This document shows, one piece after another, positions 11,319-24,100 of a stretch of 64,000 bases of DNA. The stretch's first letter is position 1, and each line of letters starts with the position of its first letter. Source of the DNA: Pyxicephalus adspersus (lineage: Eukaryota; Chordata; Amphibia; Anura; Pyxicephalidae); contig NC_092859.1 of assembly GCF_032062135.1 (NCBI RefSeq), forward strand, positions 91,369,109 to 91,433,108, in the 5' to 3' direction. Made by a program: the position numbers and the translations under genes. A model generated the notes under the pieces. It saw nothing but the letters and a program-made list of their open reading frames with translations, made no database searches and was not told the DNA's origin.

Positions 11319-14300
11319 AATATATAGAAAATATATACAAAAATACAAAAATACATATTACATGCATATACAAAATGATGTTCTTACATAGAAGTAATTA
11401 TGTTCTAATTACATACAGTAATAAATAATAAGTGCACAATTATATTTGTGTTGCAATCATGCAGTGCTGTCTAACATCTGCTCAATCTTTTTACTAAAAT
11501 AATAAATATTGTAAAAGAGGTAATATTCTTTCAGAAATATTTTTTGGCTCTCCAGGATTTTTGCAGACTATATGGTAGTTCATTAAGTGAGAGTTCTGCT
11601 TGTTTAAAAGCATCAGATGTTCAAATCGTGCAACCACCACTGTAGCAAGAGTTCAGCCAATAATATAAGATTACATTCTATATATCCATTGTGGGGTAAA
11701 ATAAAATAAGGTTGGAAATATTCAGCAACTGTTTATGATGTCATTTGGAGTATAAAACATCATTCAAGTAGTACATTTGTATTGACACAAAAAACAGCAC
11801 CGTAATAAACCAGGCAAGATAGTATTGTTTATCCAATATAGGACAATATTCTTCATTGGTTTAGATATATTTTACATACAGATATAGTCTTTCACACATA
11901 TCCAGGAACAAGTTTAACATCAGTTAAACCTACATTTATAAATAATTAAAGATGCCTCAAAAATTGTGTAAAATAGTTCTACCAGTTCAATAAGGAAAAT
12001 TTAAAGTCTCTACCACAAGTCAAGAGAATTTGGTGATCATAGTGTCTTAATGAAGAATTTACATGGGTATAGTCAGGACAGGTTACTGTAATGGCGTCAT
12101 CAGTGGGGAAATAATCTTAGATAATATTAGGTTGCTGTGTGGAGAATAATATAGTCTACATATCCTGAACGTACACCAAATTCTTCTCTGAAAAATTATT
12201 TTATCTTTTTGAGGATTTATCCTTTAAGCAATATAAGGACTAAAAGATGACAATTACATTCACTTTTGGGAAATCTTCATAGCAGCACACATACAAAAAA
12301 AAAAACCTAAAAAGGGGTATAATCCTTCAGTATTTTATCTTAAACAAAATAAATTTTGCATACATTGGCATACATACAAGAAGACAAATTTGACTAATAA
12401 CTTTGACTTCCATTTGGATACATGCTGTTACATGCCTGCATATGTTAACTCAAGTTCCTAATTTATGTAGCCTGGCTGCATATGGTGTCATCCTGTGGGA
12501 TGTACTGATTACTGAATTTTAACATTTGTTTATTAAAAATAATTATTTACAAGAAACAATTTATTTAGCCATTTGATTGCTCAGAGAAGAGTCTGCTTCC
12601 TTTTACTTCCCACCCTATTATGTTTTTGTAAACTTAATTCCACCATCCTGGAAGCTTGCTAAGTGGTTAAGGGTCTAAAAGCAGTCTTTTCTAAAACATT
12701 CTCCCGTACTGCGTCATGGAGAAGTATTCACAAAACTTGTTCTGCTGGTACATACTGTGTATAGTAGCAATCAAGTGGATATGAGAAATTATGGAAAACC
12801 TCAATGCTTAAGGGCTACTTTTACTAACAGCTGTATGTGATGGTAATATGCAGACCACACTTGACTTAGCATTATCACACTGAAAATCCTGGGATACTAA
12901 TGCAACTAACATCTCTTACTGTTAATAGTTTTTACTGTAAAATACTGCAACTCTTTAACACTATATCCACTGCAGCCCTTAGCATGTGCTTGCCCCCATT
13001 ACTTGCATGCATTAAGCCTTTGTACTTGTAAATCTGTGTTTTCCACTTTGCAGGTATAAATGAATAAATTGAATCCTTGGAATGTGTAAACACAGATGCA
13101 TACACATATAGGCATTTTCTGGAACCTTATAGTGAGCTGTGTACTAATACTATGTTGAAATGCGTAAAATGCTATACTAATAGTATATATGATGATATAG
13201 TACAATATATACAACATTCCAAAAGAAACCAGAATATCGAAATATTATACAATAAAGTAAAATTGGATAACTAAACTACTAGTAAACAAAAGTGAAATAA
13301 AAATGCATTAAACAAATCACCTAGTGCTGCTTACCTGTAATCACATAAAGGTCAGATAAAAGCACAATATTACCATTATGTGTTGCCTTCAGCTTGTGAA
13401 GCAGAGATGTGCAATGCATGAGGGAGGTTCTGCATGTGAAGATTTTACTGCTAAGGAGTGCAGCTTCTTGGCAGATGGAAATCTCAGTGGGAGGAGAAGG
13501 GGGCCCACACTATGTGAGTGTATATCTTCCAAATTCATCTTGAGAAAAGTGCCTAAATGTCTGTTTGCTGATGTCAGCAAGACTGAGAGCATTTTTAAAG
13601 ATATATAAAGTTCATGTGTCTTTTCTTTTTTGTGATCTTTCAAAGTGTCTGAAGAATGATAGCTTACAGCTGTGATAATGATTCCCATGTTTGGTGTCTG
13701 TTTTACAGAATTTTTACGGGAATGTTTGAAGACAGGAAAGACTGAACAAGATTAGACCCTTTAATATTACATGCATGTTATTTAATAAAGAGTTCTTTTT
13801 CCTAAAGTTCAACTCTAAGAACTATAATTTTTATTGTTTTTGAGTGCTTAATATGTGTTTACTCTTTTGGGTATTACCTTTGCACCTATAAAAAGAAGAC
13901 TCATTCTAGTTCCCTGAGAATAAATAAATGCCACTGTACTAATGCCCCTGACCTTTAGTTGCAATGTCATCACAACCCGTACTCGGTGTATAGCAAAGTG
14001 GTGTCATAGTATGCTGACAAGGGAAAGAAATGTTTGTAGAAAACACACAGTCAATAACTAAACAGGAGGGGTAAACACAAGGTAAGCATGCAAAACCCAT
14101 AAAAAAATTGTGCCCAGGTTTGAGTTTCAAGTATGTATTCCCAAGTGTGGCAATCCATTGCAAAGAACCATAACTAACTATGTTAAAATCTACACATACA
14201 GCTATTACAAAAAGCATTTTGTGCATACATTACATGGTTTGTAAGAGTTAATAAAGTTAAAGAGGACCTAAACTGACAGATGTATGTAAAATAAAATGAC

Positions 14301-14379
14301 AGCTTTCCATTAGTCACTTTGTTAAAGACATCTACTGCACTTGTCCTGCAAAATCAACACTGAAACTATTCCTTTAGGG
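11319..14379. other. Non-coding stretch, nothing firm
   Basis: AT-rich. A short block near 14255-14290 (TTAAAGAGGACCTAAACT) resembles the end of the repeat at 22486-22940 and may be a fragment of it. The short frames near 13389-13688 and 13939-14226 have no recognisable domain or splice context. Confidence 0.45.
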
Positions 14380-14770
14380 CAAGGGTCGGCAAATTTTATT
14401 AGCCACTAGGCCATTTATGGGGTGGGTGGGAGCACACTAGGCCGACCCACCCTAATGGCCCTGCCCACCACCAGGAATGCCCCCTGAAGGTAAATCCCTC
14501 TCCTCCGTATGCATTGCGGAGGAGAGGGATTTACCTTCAGGGAGCTTTCCCTATTCACTGCAGTGGCGGAAATATCAACGCCGGCCACGGAAAATAGGGG
14601 AGCAACTGCAAGGGGGCGGCCCCGGTGCTCCAGTGGCTCCGATAGTTCCTAATGCCCCTTAGCCAATCTGCTGGCGACCCACGGCTCCGGACTGGCCAGG
14701 GGGCGTTAAGCCGGAACAAACTACTGGCTAGGCTGTATCTGGCCTAAAGGTCGGAGTTTGCCGACCCCTG
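14380..14770. mobile_element. hAT-like non-autonomous element with perfect internal hairpin
   Basis: Left end CAAGGGTCGGCAAATTT; right end AGTTTGCCGACCCCTG. The right end reads CAGGGGTCGGCAAACT on the other strand, an end type shared with vertebrate hAT (Charlie-like) elements. The inside is much richer in G+C than its flanks. It contains a perfect 26-bp inverted repeat (14482-14507 and 14517-14542) around a 9-base loop. The 8-bp flanks do not match, so the target duplication is lost or the ends are recombined. Confidence 0.7.
14482..14542. repeat. Perfect 26-bp inverted repeat
   Basis: Left arm CCCTGAAGGTAAATCCCTCT plus CCTCCG; right arm is its exact reverse complement. Loop TATGCATTG. Part of the hAT-like element. 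Confidence 0.95.
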
Positions 14771-15287
14771 TCGGCATTTTTTTGTCCCTGTCGGGATTTT
14801 TTTGTATTGGAATTGATTTTAAGACTAGTGCAATTAGTGAATCAACTTTCATCCATCCTAAATGTGTCCTGTGTGAGGGGTTTGTAATGTCCTTTTGCCA
14901 AATTGTGCCCTCTTGGTAAATTTGTTTCATTCTGCAATCCAAAGACATATTAAGAGGTTAATTGGCTTTATTCCATAATGACCACTGTGTAGTTGTGCAT
15001 ATATGGTTGTGGTTGGGAGACTGTATTGTAAACTCTGTCTGGGCATTTATTGAAAATTAATGTTGTACAATAAACATTGTATATGTTATCAACTATGTAT
15101 CAAAGAATACCATAATATAATAAAAAATAAAAAAAAAACCCTAGACTAAACTGCATCATAAACTTTTCTGGATACATTGCTGGATATATAGATCCTTGTA
15201 TGCCCCTCAGACTAGTTGGTTTTCATTTAGGCTACAGGCTGATAGCATTAAAAGTTGGTTTACAGATATATTTTCCTCTCATTTCAG

Positions 15288-15452
15288 TGTTCTGTTACTT
15301 GTGGAAAAGGGGTGAAACATAGAGATGTTCAATGTATGCTTTCTGACCAGCCTGTGGAGGACTTCCATTGTAAACATATCAGAAAGCCTCGTGTACAGAA
15401 GTTATGCAGGATGGGCAGATGTCCTTCGTGGAAAACTGGGAAGTGGGAAGAG
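15288..15452 (+). CDS. ADAMTS20: ADAMTS exon: TSR with intact CSVTCG
   Basis: 55 codons, phase 0 at both ends, between a TTTCAG acceptor and GTAGGA donor. Reads [16 protein letters not shown] ... CRMGRC followed by [10 protein letters not shown], which opens the next repeat. The six cysteines of a TSR are present. CSVTCG fits the C-x2-(S/T)-C-G rule for O-fucosylation. The exon starts at the first Cys of the repeat, so its Trp-rich lead-in must be on an upstream exon that I cannot find in the window. Confidence 0.93.
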
Positions 15453-18400
15453 GTAGGAAATATACTGATCATTATATTTACTCTTTACACAAGAAAGAGG
15501 TTTGGGGTAGATGGTAGAGAATGAAAACATTTGGAATCTTGATGGTGATGTATCTGGGTTTGAATTCCAAGGCCAGCATACATACCACAAACCCTACTAA
15601 AGAGCTACTCTCTCCATGTGGCACTTATATGTCTTGCCAAAACAGTTTAGTTTTGGGTACAAGGGTGAAGGGTTAGAATCTTCAAAATATTTTTTATTGT
15701 TGTCTGTGCCTTCACTGAAAAGTCTAATATGTCCTGGTGACCACTATCAGCAGCGCAGAAATTTAGGGCAAAATCTAAATTTTACATCTGTCACTATACC
15801 AGATGGTGATGTGAAATCTTCCAGTGAGGACACCACATCTAGGAAAAAATATCCATTTAGTGAATTTATCTAACTTTGGAGAGATTTACGCATATCACCT
15901 GTTATATCTCTACTACTGGAAATGATAAAAAATATCCTCAATAGTAAACAACAAAAAATAAACTGACAGGGATTTTAACCATACCAAAATCTGTCTAGAG
16001 ATGTATTCAAAAGAAAAATAAGATAAGACTGAAGAAGCTTTTGGTTAACAAAAACTAGACTTACTGAAATATAGTGGACCTGATATATTAGTTTGCTTCA
16101 ACAATAAATAGAAATAGAAGTGAGAAGCTGGTCCACAGTGCTTATTTCATATTACAGGACCACCCCTGGTCTTTGTACTTTTATGTTAAAAATATTAAAT
16201 AATAAATACATAGTACAGTTGTTCCTTATGTTTTCTCTCATCAAAAAAGGATTCTTTATGTTCATTTATGATATGTATATATTTTAGATATGGTAGTTTA
16301 CGTCTCGCAGACTATACATTCAGCTAGTACAACTGTTCCTTCAAACTTCTGCTGGCTATAGAATAGGGTAGTGCAACTGAACTGCTGTAAATATAGGGAA
16401 CTATAACTAACATTGTTTTTATTACTTTTTTGACAAAAGAAGAAGCTAGTAGTAAACAAGGTGGGCAATTCTGTTGCATTAAACTTGGAACTAGAAAGCT
16501 GGGTAGGATAAAATCTGCTAATCTGCTACGCGTTGTTTATATGAATATTTCTTTCTTTGCTTTTGTTAGTGTTCTGTGACCTGTGGAGTAGGAATCCAGC
16601 ACAGACATGTGTATTGTAGGATAAAGGGACAAGGACGAATTGAGGATACACATTGTAATCACACTGCTCGTCCAGACAGCCAACAATCCTGTATATTACC
16701 AGACTGTATCCAGTATTATTGGGTTGCAGATGATTGGCCTGGTGTAAGTGCATTTATTATGTCTTGACAACCTGTATTTTCTGTTTTTACCACCTTCCTG
16801 AAAATGTTTAAGTGATCTCATAAATCTTTTGAAAATGTACCCACACTATCTCATTAAAAAAATACATGTAATGTTTTTTAAGACTGCATAATTGCATGTA
16901 TTAATGTTTTTTAATCTGGCTAGAGTTCAACTTCTGACAACTAATGCAGTTTTGGTCTTGAGGAAAGCCAATCCAACTCTAGTTTGGAGCAATTCCCTAT
17001 ATAATCACATTACTATATTATCTTTTAGTAATAACACCTTTGGGTATTATTATCCATAGGAATATTATATAATATTTTTTAAATTTAATTTTGTTTTATA
17101 GTAGAAAAATTGTGTACACGATTAGCCATAATTTATTTCAGAAATTTGGAATTTAGGTGATAAATTTTATTATCTAACTTTATTTTCTGAAGATTTGATC
17201 TACTGTCGCTTAGGTCCCATCTTCAGACATTAAACAATTCATAATTAAACAAATGCAAATGGAAGAAATCAAAGTGCCAGAGCTTTCCATCATTATAACT
17301 TATGTTAGTCTATAAAGGGTATCACCTACAGGTACTTTGAATTTACCATTGCTTAACAACTCTTCCTGTAATTAAATCTTTCCTAAGCTGATCATAAGAT
17401 CTTTGTTACATACACAATTACAACACGACTAGTGCACTGCAATATTGTACTAAGTGTGTTAAGTGTAAGCTATATTGACTTGGCTACCACCTGTATAGGA
17501 TAATGGTCTTCTAATGTGAATTAAACTTTTTGTAAACCATTAAATTCAAGTCACCAGTAACCAGGGGTGCAGTGGGGCGGGCACGGGTGGGAATGCCGTG
17601 CTCTCACTTTTTGGGTAATGGGCAGTCATGCCCACTGCCGGTGCCCTTCGCTTACTCCATGCAGGGAGGAGGATTCCATTACAGCGCGGGACCCAATTGA
17701 GGAAAGCTCTAGGAGGATTGAGGGATCTGCAGAAGGTAAGTGTGATTTTTTTATTTTAAATTTAGTTCTGCATTATATTGAACTTTATTGCTTCCTACAT
17801 TGACAGGCAGAATCCCACTTAGGATGCACCTGCTCTGTAGTACTTACCCTAATGAAGCTAGGATCAGTTTTAGACTTGTCTGCATCAATGACTGGCAGCA
17901 CTGCCTCTGTATTTTTGGTAACGGATCAGGGACATTCAGGTAAATTTGGTCAATAAATGTTTTGCAACATTTAAAAGTAGCTGTAATATTTATTGTGTAA
18001 ACTGGACTATTAATTATGCTTATTATTATATAATTTGAATTAGTGTGCTGCAGACTGTACACAGGAGGAGTCCAGAAGGAAGATAAAATGTATGGATAGC
18101 AAAGTCAGATCAGTGAATGAATCATATTGTGACCCTGCAGCTAAACCACCTGCCACTCGGAAATGCGCCAATCCTGCATGCAAGTATATTCTTGTCACTA
18201 AAGATGTTTCCCAGGTATGTTCATGTGATATTGGAGTAAAAATGATACTCATAACTTTAGCATGTTTTATGGTTAGCTGTCTTGCACTACGAGTTGGTTA
18301 GCTGTCTTGTGTCAAAAGATATACAAAAATACAGAGGACCTTGTTTATTAGAATAAAAATATTAAAACATTAGGCCAAATTTGAAAGACATCTGGTATTT

Positions 18401-21073
18401 TTCAGGGCCTGTGTGAAAAGTGTGTATGAACCAAAAAGGGGTGTTTTATTAAAAGAGTGAATCTGACCTGCACTAAACATTCAATGGTGGAGAATCAACC
18501 ACTGCCTTTAAAAAACATTAACTTGGAAGATTCATTAGGAAATGTTGACTGAATGTCAGATTCACTACACTATAAAATATTCTAAAATAAATTTGCAGCA
18601 AACAATAACTTACAGTGAATCTGTTTCTATATTTCAGTGTTCCAGAAATTGCTGGTTTGGTTACAAACAAAAACTGACTTATTGTACAGGAATACAGTCA
18701 AGGCTAAACCAGTATGTGAATGGTTTACGAATTGCCAGTTATAAAAGCTGTCCTCTAAGGCAACATTTACTTGAGCACAAATGCAGTGGAAAGAGCTGTG
18801 TCCAAACCGTGTTTTGGAAAGTTGGAAAGTGGAGCAAGGTGCGCTATATCAAAAACTCTAAATCTTTCAGACATGTGTGCACGTCTTAACACAATCTTAA
18901 CCTGTGTCACATGAAGAATCTCTGAGGGAGAGAGCAATAACAATAAACGGTAACATAATACTTTAGCAGTTCCTATATTGTGAAGCAATGTTTATTAGAT
19001 TTAAATGTCTCTTGAGATTTTATTTTATTATATATGTTCTAGCTGATTATTTTTGATATTGGTAGTGAACTGTGTTGATAATCTGTAAACATTTGCTTTT
19101 TCACTCTGAACAGTGTTCATCTACATGTGGTATTGGGATTATTGAAAGAAAAGTGCTATGCGTAACAGAGAATAACCACTCCAGTAACCTGTGCCCATTA
19201 TATGTCAAACCAAGGCCTAGGAAGTCATGTTTCTCAAACCACTGTATGTATTCTGATTTATTTACATAACTAGTTACTGATTGTCTTAAAATAATAAAAA
19301 GAATCATCATTATTTCCATCCTGAGCAAACGTTAAGCTAATATGCAATGATTTATGTGTATTTATGTGTATTTAAGACATAAGGCCTGATTTAATAAAGC
19401 TCTCCAATACTGGAGAACCTAGACTATCATGGGAGAAACTGGTTGATCCAGCAGATGCACACAGATTGATTTATTTTACCCCTTAGCATGGATTTTTTTT
19501 GTTCTTTCTAGGTGAATACAAGAGCTGTAAAGAAATTCGTCTTCTTAAGAACACCCACATAGATGGTGAATATACATTGACAATAAGCAACAGGAAAGTT
19601 AAGGTAAAAAATCTAAGGAAATAATAATAATGGATATTAAGGGAGATAAAATGGTATTTCAAGGTTAAAATTTTACATTGCACACATTTTTTAGGTTTTT
19701 CAGTGCCAGGTCAAGAGGATTATTACAGGATTATGCAAATTTGGATTACATAATTTAACTGTGGAAACTGTCCTCATAAAAGGCAAAGGTTTAGTCACCA
19801 GTATTGTCCGGGGTATTGCCCTGCAGTTGATAATTTTCCTGTTACGGACCGACATTGTCTTGTTCTGTTACTTTATGTAGAGGCAAGTTTTTGTTTCTCC
19901 AGGGAAAGTCAGCAAAGGACATTCACACTGAGATGTCACAAACACTGGGGGAGAAGCGTCCTTCCTTTCCCTGAAGAAACAAAAACTTCATGACGGCCCG
20001 TAACTCCATTGACATGAAACTTGCTTTCATCTGGAAGGGGGCAAAGCTAGGAACTTCTCAGCACCCCTCCCCCCACCGTATATAGAGATGCAAAGCCCAT
20101 ACCAAGACAAATTATTGTGTTTTTTTTATGTGTTTACGCACAACAGCTAACCCCAACAGAAATTTCTTCTTTTTAAACACTTTAAACACTTCTTCTAAAC
20201 ACTACTTGTGTCATAGACAAACTAGATGGTGGACCCCCTGTGCTATCTGCACATTTAGAGAAGACCAAATTGAAGAGTCTAAGTACACACCAGCAGCTTT
20301 TCACCAAAGAACCCCACAAGGCTTTTCTGATAGGTGTGCCAGGTTGGGGCACTTTGACTCCCCTGTGCATATGGCACCTAAACAGCAATAGAACATAGCC
20401 AGAGCATGGTACAAAGTCACAATTTTAGAAACCAGGACAGGCCAAAGGTCAGAGGAGCAGCAAACAAATGTAGTCAAAGTACAAGCCACATTTGGAAATT
20501 AGTGACAGAATTGCAATAGAACAGGAATTATCGTGGACTGGAGCCTTGAGCTAGGAAATAACCTATTTCCCAGGCCACAGGTATTTGTCTTTATACATCA
20601 ATCAACAACCTGGCTAGGGAATAGCAATGTAGCTGCTATATCAACAAGCAGATGATCAGGGGGGATCAGGGGACACCTATACCTCCCAGTTCTAAAACAA
20701 CAGAGGCATCAGCAGAGGAATTTGCCCCCCATGTTTAATGCAGTGTTTCTGATTTTACATTTATTATTAATGCACAAATGTTTTTTGATTGGACATTTTG
20801 ATAGCACAGCCTAAACCTCCAAAGAACCATCTTTTATCTCCAAGTCAATGCTTTTCCATCAGAAAGCTACAAAAAATGATCAAGGTTGATGGTTTCAGTA
20901 TTTTCTGTGCTAGAAAATATTTAATTGTTATTCAGATATGCACTTTTCCCTCCACAAATCCAGATGTGTGCCAAATGGTGGTTAAGGTCATAAAAAAGTG
21001 ACTCTTGCTCACAATTGTAAAAATGAGTAAAAATTATCTGACTGCAAATGATCATTCAGTACATAAACATATG

Positions 21074-21116
<43 letters not shown>

Positions 21117-24100
21117 CTACTTCATAACTTTATGCAATTTTCATTTCTTGCAGATATTTTGTGCAGGTATGGAGACAGACAGCCCCAAAGAATATTTAAC
21201 ACTAGTTAAAGGTGATGCTGACAATTTTTCAGAGGTGTTTGGATACAGGTATTTTGAAACCTAATGCAAAATTGCATCACAAACAAACATTGTCCACAAT
21301 GTTACATTTAATAATTTTTTCAAAAAAACATGTTAAAGCAGAAAACAGAAACTTATATTTTTTTTTCAAATAATTTTTAAACAATTTAATCTCAATCTAA
21401 GTCTACTGTATTACTAGGAATGTGCTAAAACCAATATCAAACCGATACATGTTGTCAGTGACTGAAGATTTTATCAATGCTTATCTAAATGCTCAGAATA
21501 ATTTTGCATAAATCTTGTGACTCGGTTTTATCGGTATGCTACATTTTGTAAATTCTAACAGTTATGTCTTTGCAGGTTAAAAAATCCATATGAGTGTCCT
21601 TTTAATGGGAGCAGAAAACAAGACTGTGTGTGTAAAAATGATTACCTTGCTGCTGGTCTTACTGTCTTCACCAAAATAAGACTGGATATCATCTCAATGC
21701 AAATCAAAAGTGAGTTTACAAAAATAAAATTAGCATCTTAAACTGAAACTTTCCTAAAAGCAGTATTAGGCTGCTATACCAAAGCTTCTAAAATTGAAGA
21801 GGCAACAGGTGATATTTCTTCTTCCAAAAAAAAAAAACTTACCTGTCTGATTGCAGTTTTTTTTAAATTACTCTCACCTGTCCTAACTCTGTTGTGGGCA
21901 CTGCCATCTTCATCTGGTCTATTCCTAGGTTCCAGATCTTCAACCATCTTGATTGGCCGTACCAGAATAATGTGAATGAGAGTTCATTTATTTCCAGCAG
22001 CCCCAGACAATTGCCAGGATACCCACCACAGTACACTGAGATGTGTATGCGCATTTCTTGCCAGCACACATTTTTTTTTATTGTAGAACTGTAGTTCTGC
22101 TTTTGTCACACTGACTGTTATATGATATATACATATACTTATGAAAGATAATGGAGTAAAAACAATACTTTGCCATCAAGACCAGAGATTAATGAAAATT
22201 AAATAAATACAAATGTAATGTGGGTATTTGCTTTTCTAAATAGGTTTTTGCTTTGCATTTATAGCTACAGATCTTCTGTTTGCTCGAACAATCCTAGGTA
22301 GAGCTGTTCCATATGCTACAGCTGGTGACTGCTATAGTGCTGCCAAGTGTCCACAGGTATGTCTGTTTTTATCATCTTCACATTATTTTATGAAAGACAA
22401 GATGACATAACACTGAATAAAATGTCATCAATAGTATTCCCATTCATACAGTTATTTTATACATACAAGCGAAATAAATTGTCTTTAAAGCGGATCTAAA
22501 CTCAACATTTTTACTTTACTTAAAAGGTGGACAACCCTTATATGTAAAGGAAAAATTTTATCTCCAACACCACCCTGCAGCGATCAAGACTGAATGGGAG
22601 CACAGAGCCTCGTGGAATACTTATGTCACGCATCACGGGAGGCTCTGGGTGCTCTTCTTGCTCATGCCCTAATCTCAGACATTCGCAGAAGGGGCATTTT
22701 TTCTATTAAGGGAAAGAGATAGTGATCTCACACAAGTGCAGTGCAGATTGGGTGATGTGTCAAGAAGACAAGAAGAAGACTGAAAATGGCGGCACCTGGT
22801 GCTTCCTTAGCGCCGGGGACAAAGAGGAATTCCAGGACTACGTGGGACTGGATCGAGGGAAGGACATGCACCATCGAGGGATCTGCAGCATTAAAGGCAA
22901 GTGTAATTTTTTTGTTTTCAGCTTCGTTCCACTTTAAAGCTTAGTAAGAAGTGGACTGTTTTTTTAAAATGCCTATAAATGCCCATACCACTTTTAAATG
23001 CCTTTATGGGAGTTTACACAAGTGTTTAAAAGCATTTTAAAGCAAGCATAAAATTACTTAGAAAAATCCATAAAGCTTTTATGGGGGTTTGTAAGAGTTT
23101 TTAGGCATTTTTAGCAGACGTTTAAAACTCCTATAACAACCTGTAAACTCCAATTCCATTTGTTTTCAGTGATAGCATTTAAAAACTCTTGCGCTTGCCC
23201 CCATTAATTGCAATGAAAGTTTATCACTGTTTATAGGCATTTACAAGCAGTTAAAAAGTTAAAATGCAAGAAACTTTTTCACGCTCAAGAACGTTTTGCT
23301 CACAAACACCCTAGTGTAGACTAGCCCATTGGAATGCTTAGGAATTTCAAACATGGGCGTTTAAACATTGGGAAAGCAGTCTGTGTAGACTGAACCTAAA
23401 TAATGACACCAGAACTGTTGATCCCTTTGAGGGATAACCCCTTCAATTTTTGTTGCAAACATTAATGAAACAGAGATTCTATTTTTTGCCAAATCTACCC
23501 AAAACTAGAAAATAAAAACAAAGAAATTGCAGATCTGGATATCTTCTTTTTTCAGAGAATCCTGATGTTGGTTTCTCAGACTAATTTGAGATGGGGATGA
23601 TAGTTTGAGTCTTTATATTTAAAGACAGGCCAGCAGTGACAGGTTATTGCTGGTCCCCTTGTTCCCTGATTTTCTTTAAAGTTCTATTATTTTTCAGTGT
23701 TTTAATCACTTTTATGAACTTCAGATGTACTCCATACTGTTCAACTGCCAATGTGTAGGCTACAGACCATAATAATTTGTCAGTATGTCTAATAAAGTTT
23801 ACATGATTATTTCCCATAAATCTATCCTCCCTTCTTCTCATTTTGATTTTTAGTGTTTTGATTACTGCTCTGAACTCCAAATGTGGGAAAGCTGCATAAA
23901 GTTTTTTAATGCTTTAGTCATAGGGGTTGTCATTAAAAACATTTCTTCAACCAAAAACATTTCTTGAAGTCAACCATGACATCCAAAAGCACTGAATTTA
24001 GTAGGGGTATGGTAATGTTTTCATTGTAATTGTTTTCAGGAATCTGAAAACAATGTCAATATATTCTGAGACATCATGAACAGATCCTTCAGCTATGCAG

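Noticed and set aside
13389..13688. 99-codon minus-strand and overlapping 76-codon plus-strand frames upstream of the ADAMTS exons
   Set aside because: Checked as a possible missing TSR or ADAMTS exon; the cysteine spacing does not fit a TSR and no proper acceptor/donor pair is present.
14477..14662. Short plus-strand frame with basic residues
   Set aside because: Lies inside the hAT-like element and runs through its perfect hairpin; not a gene.
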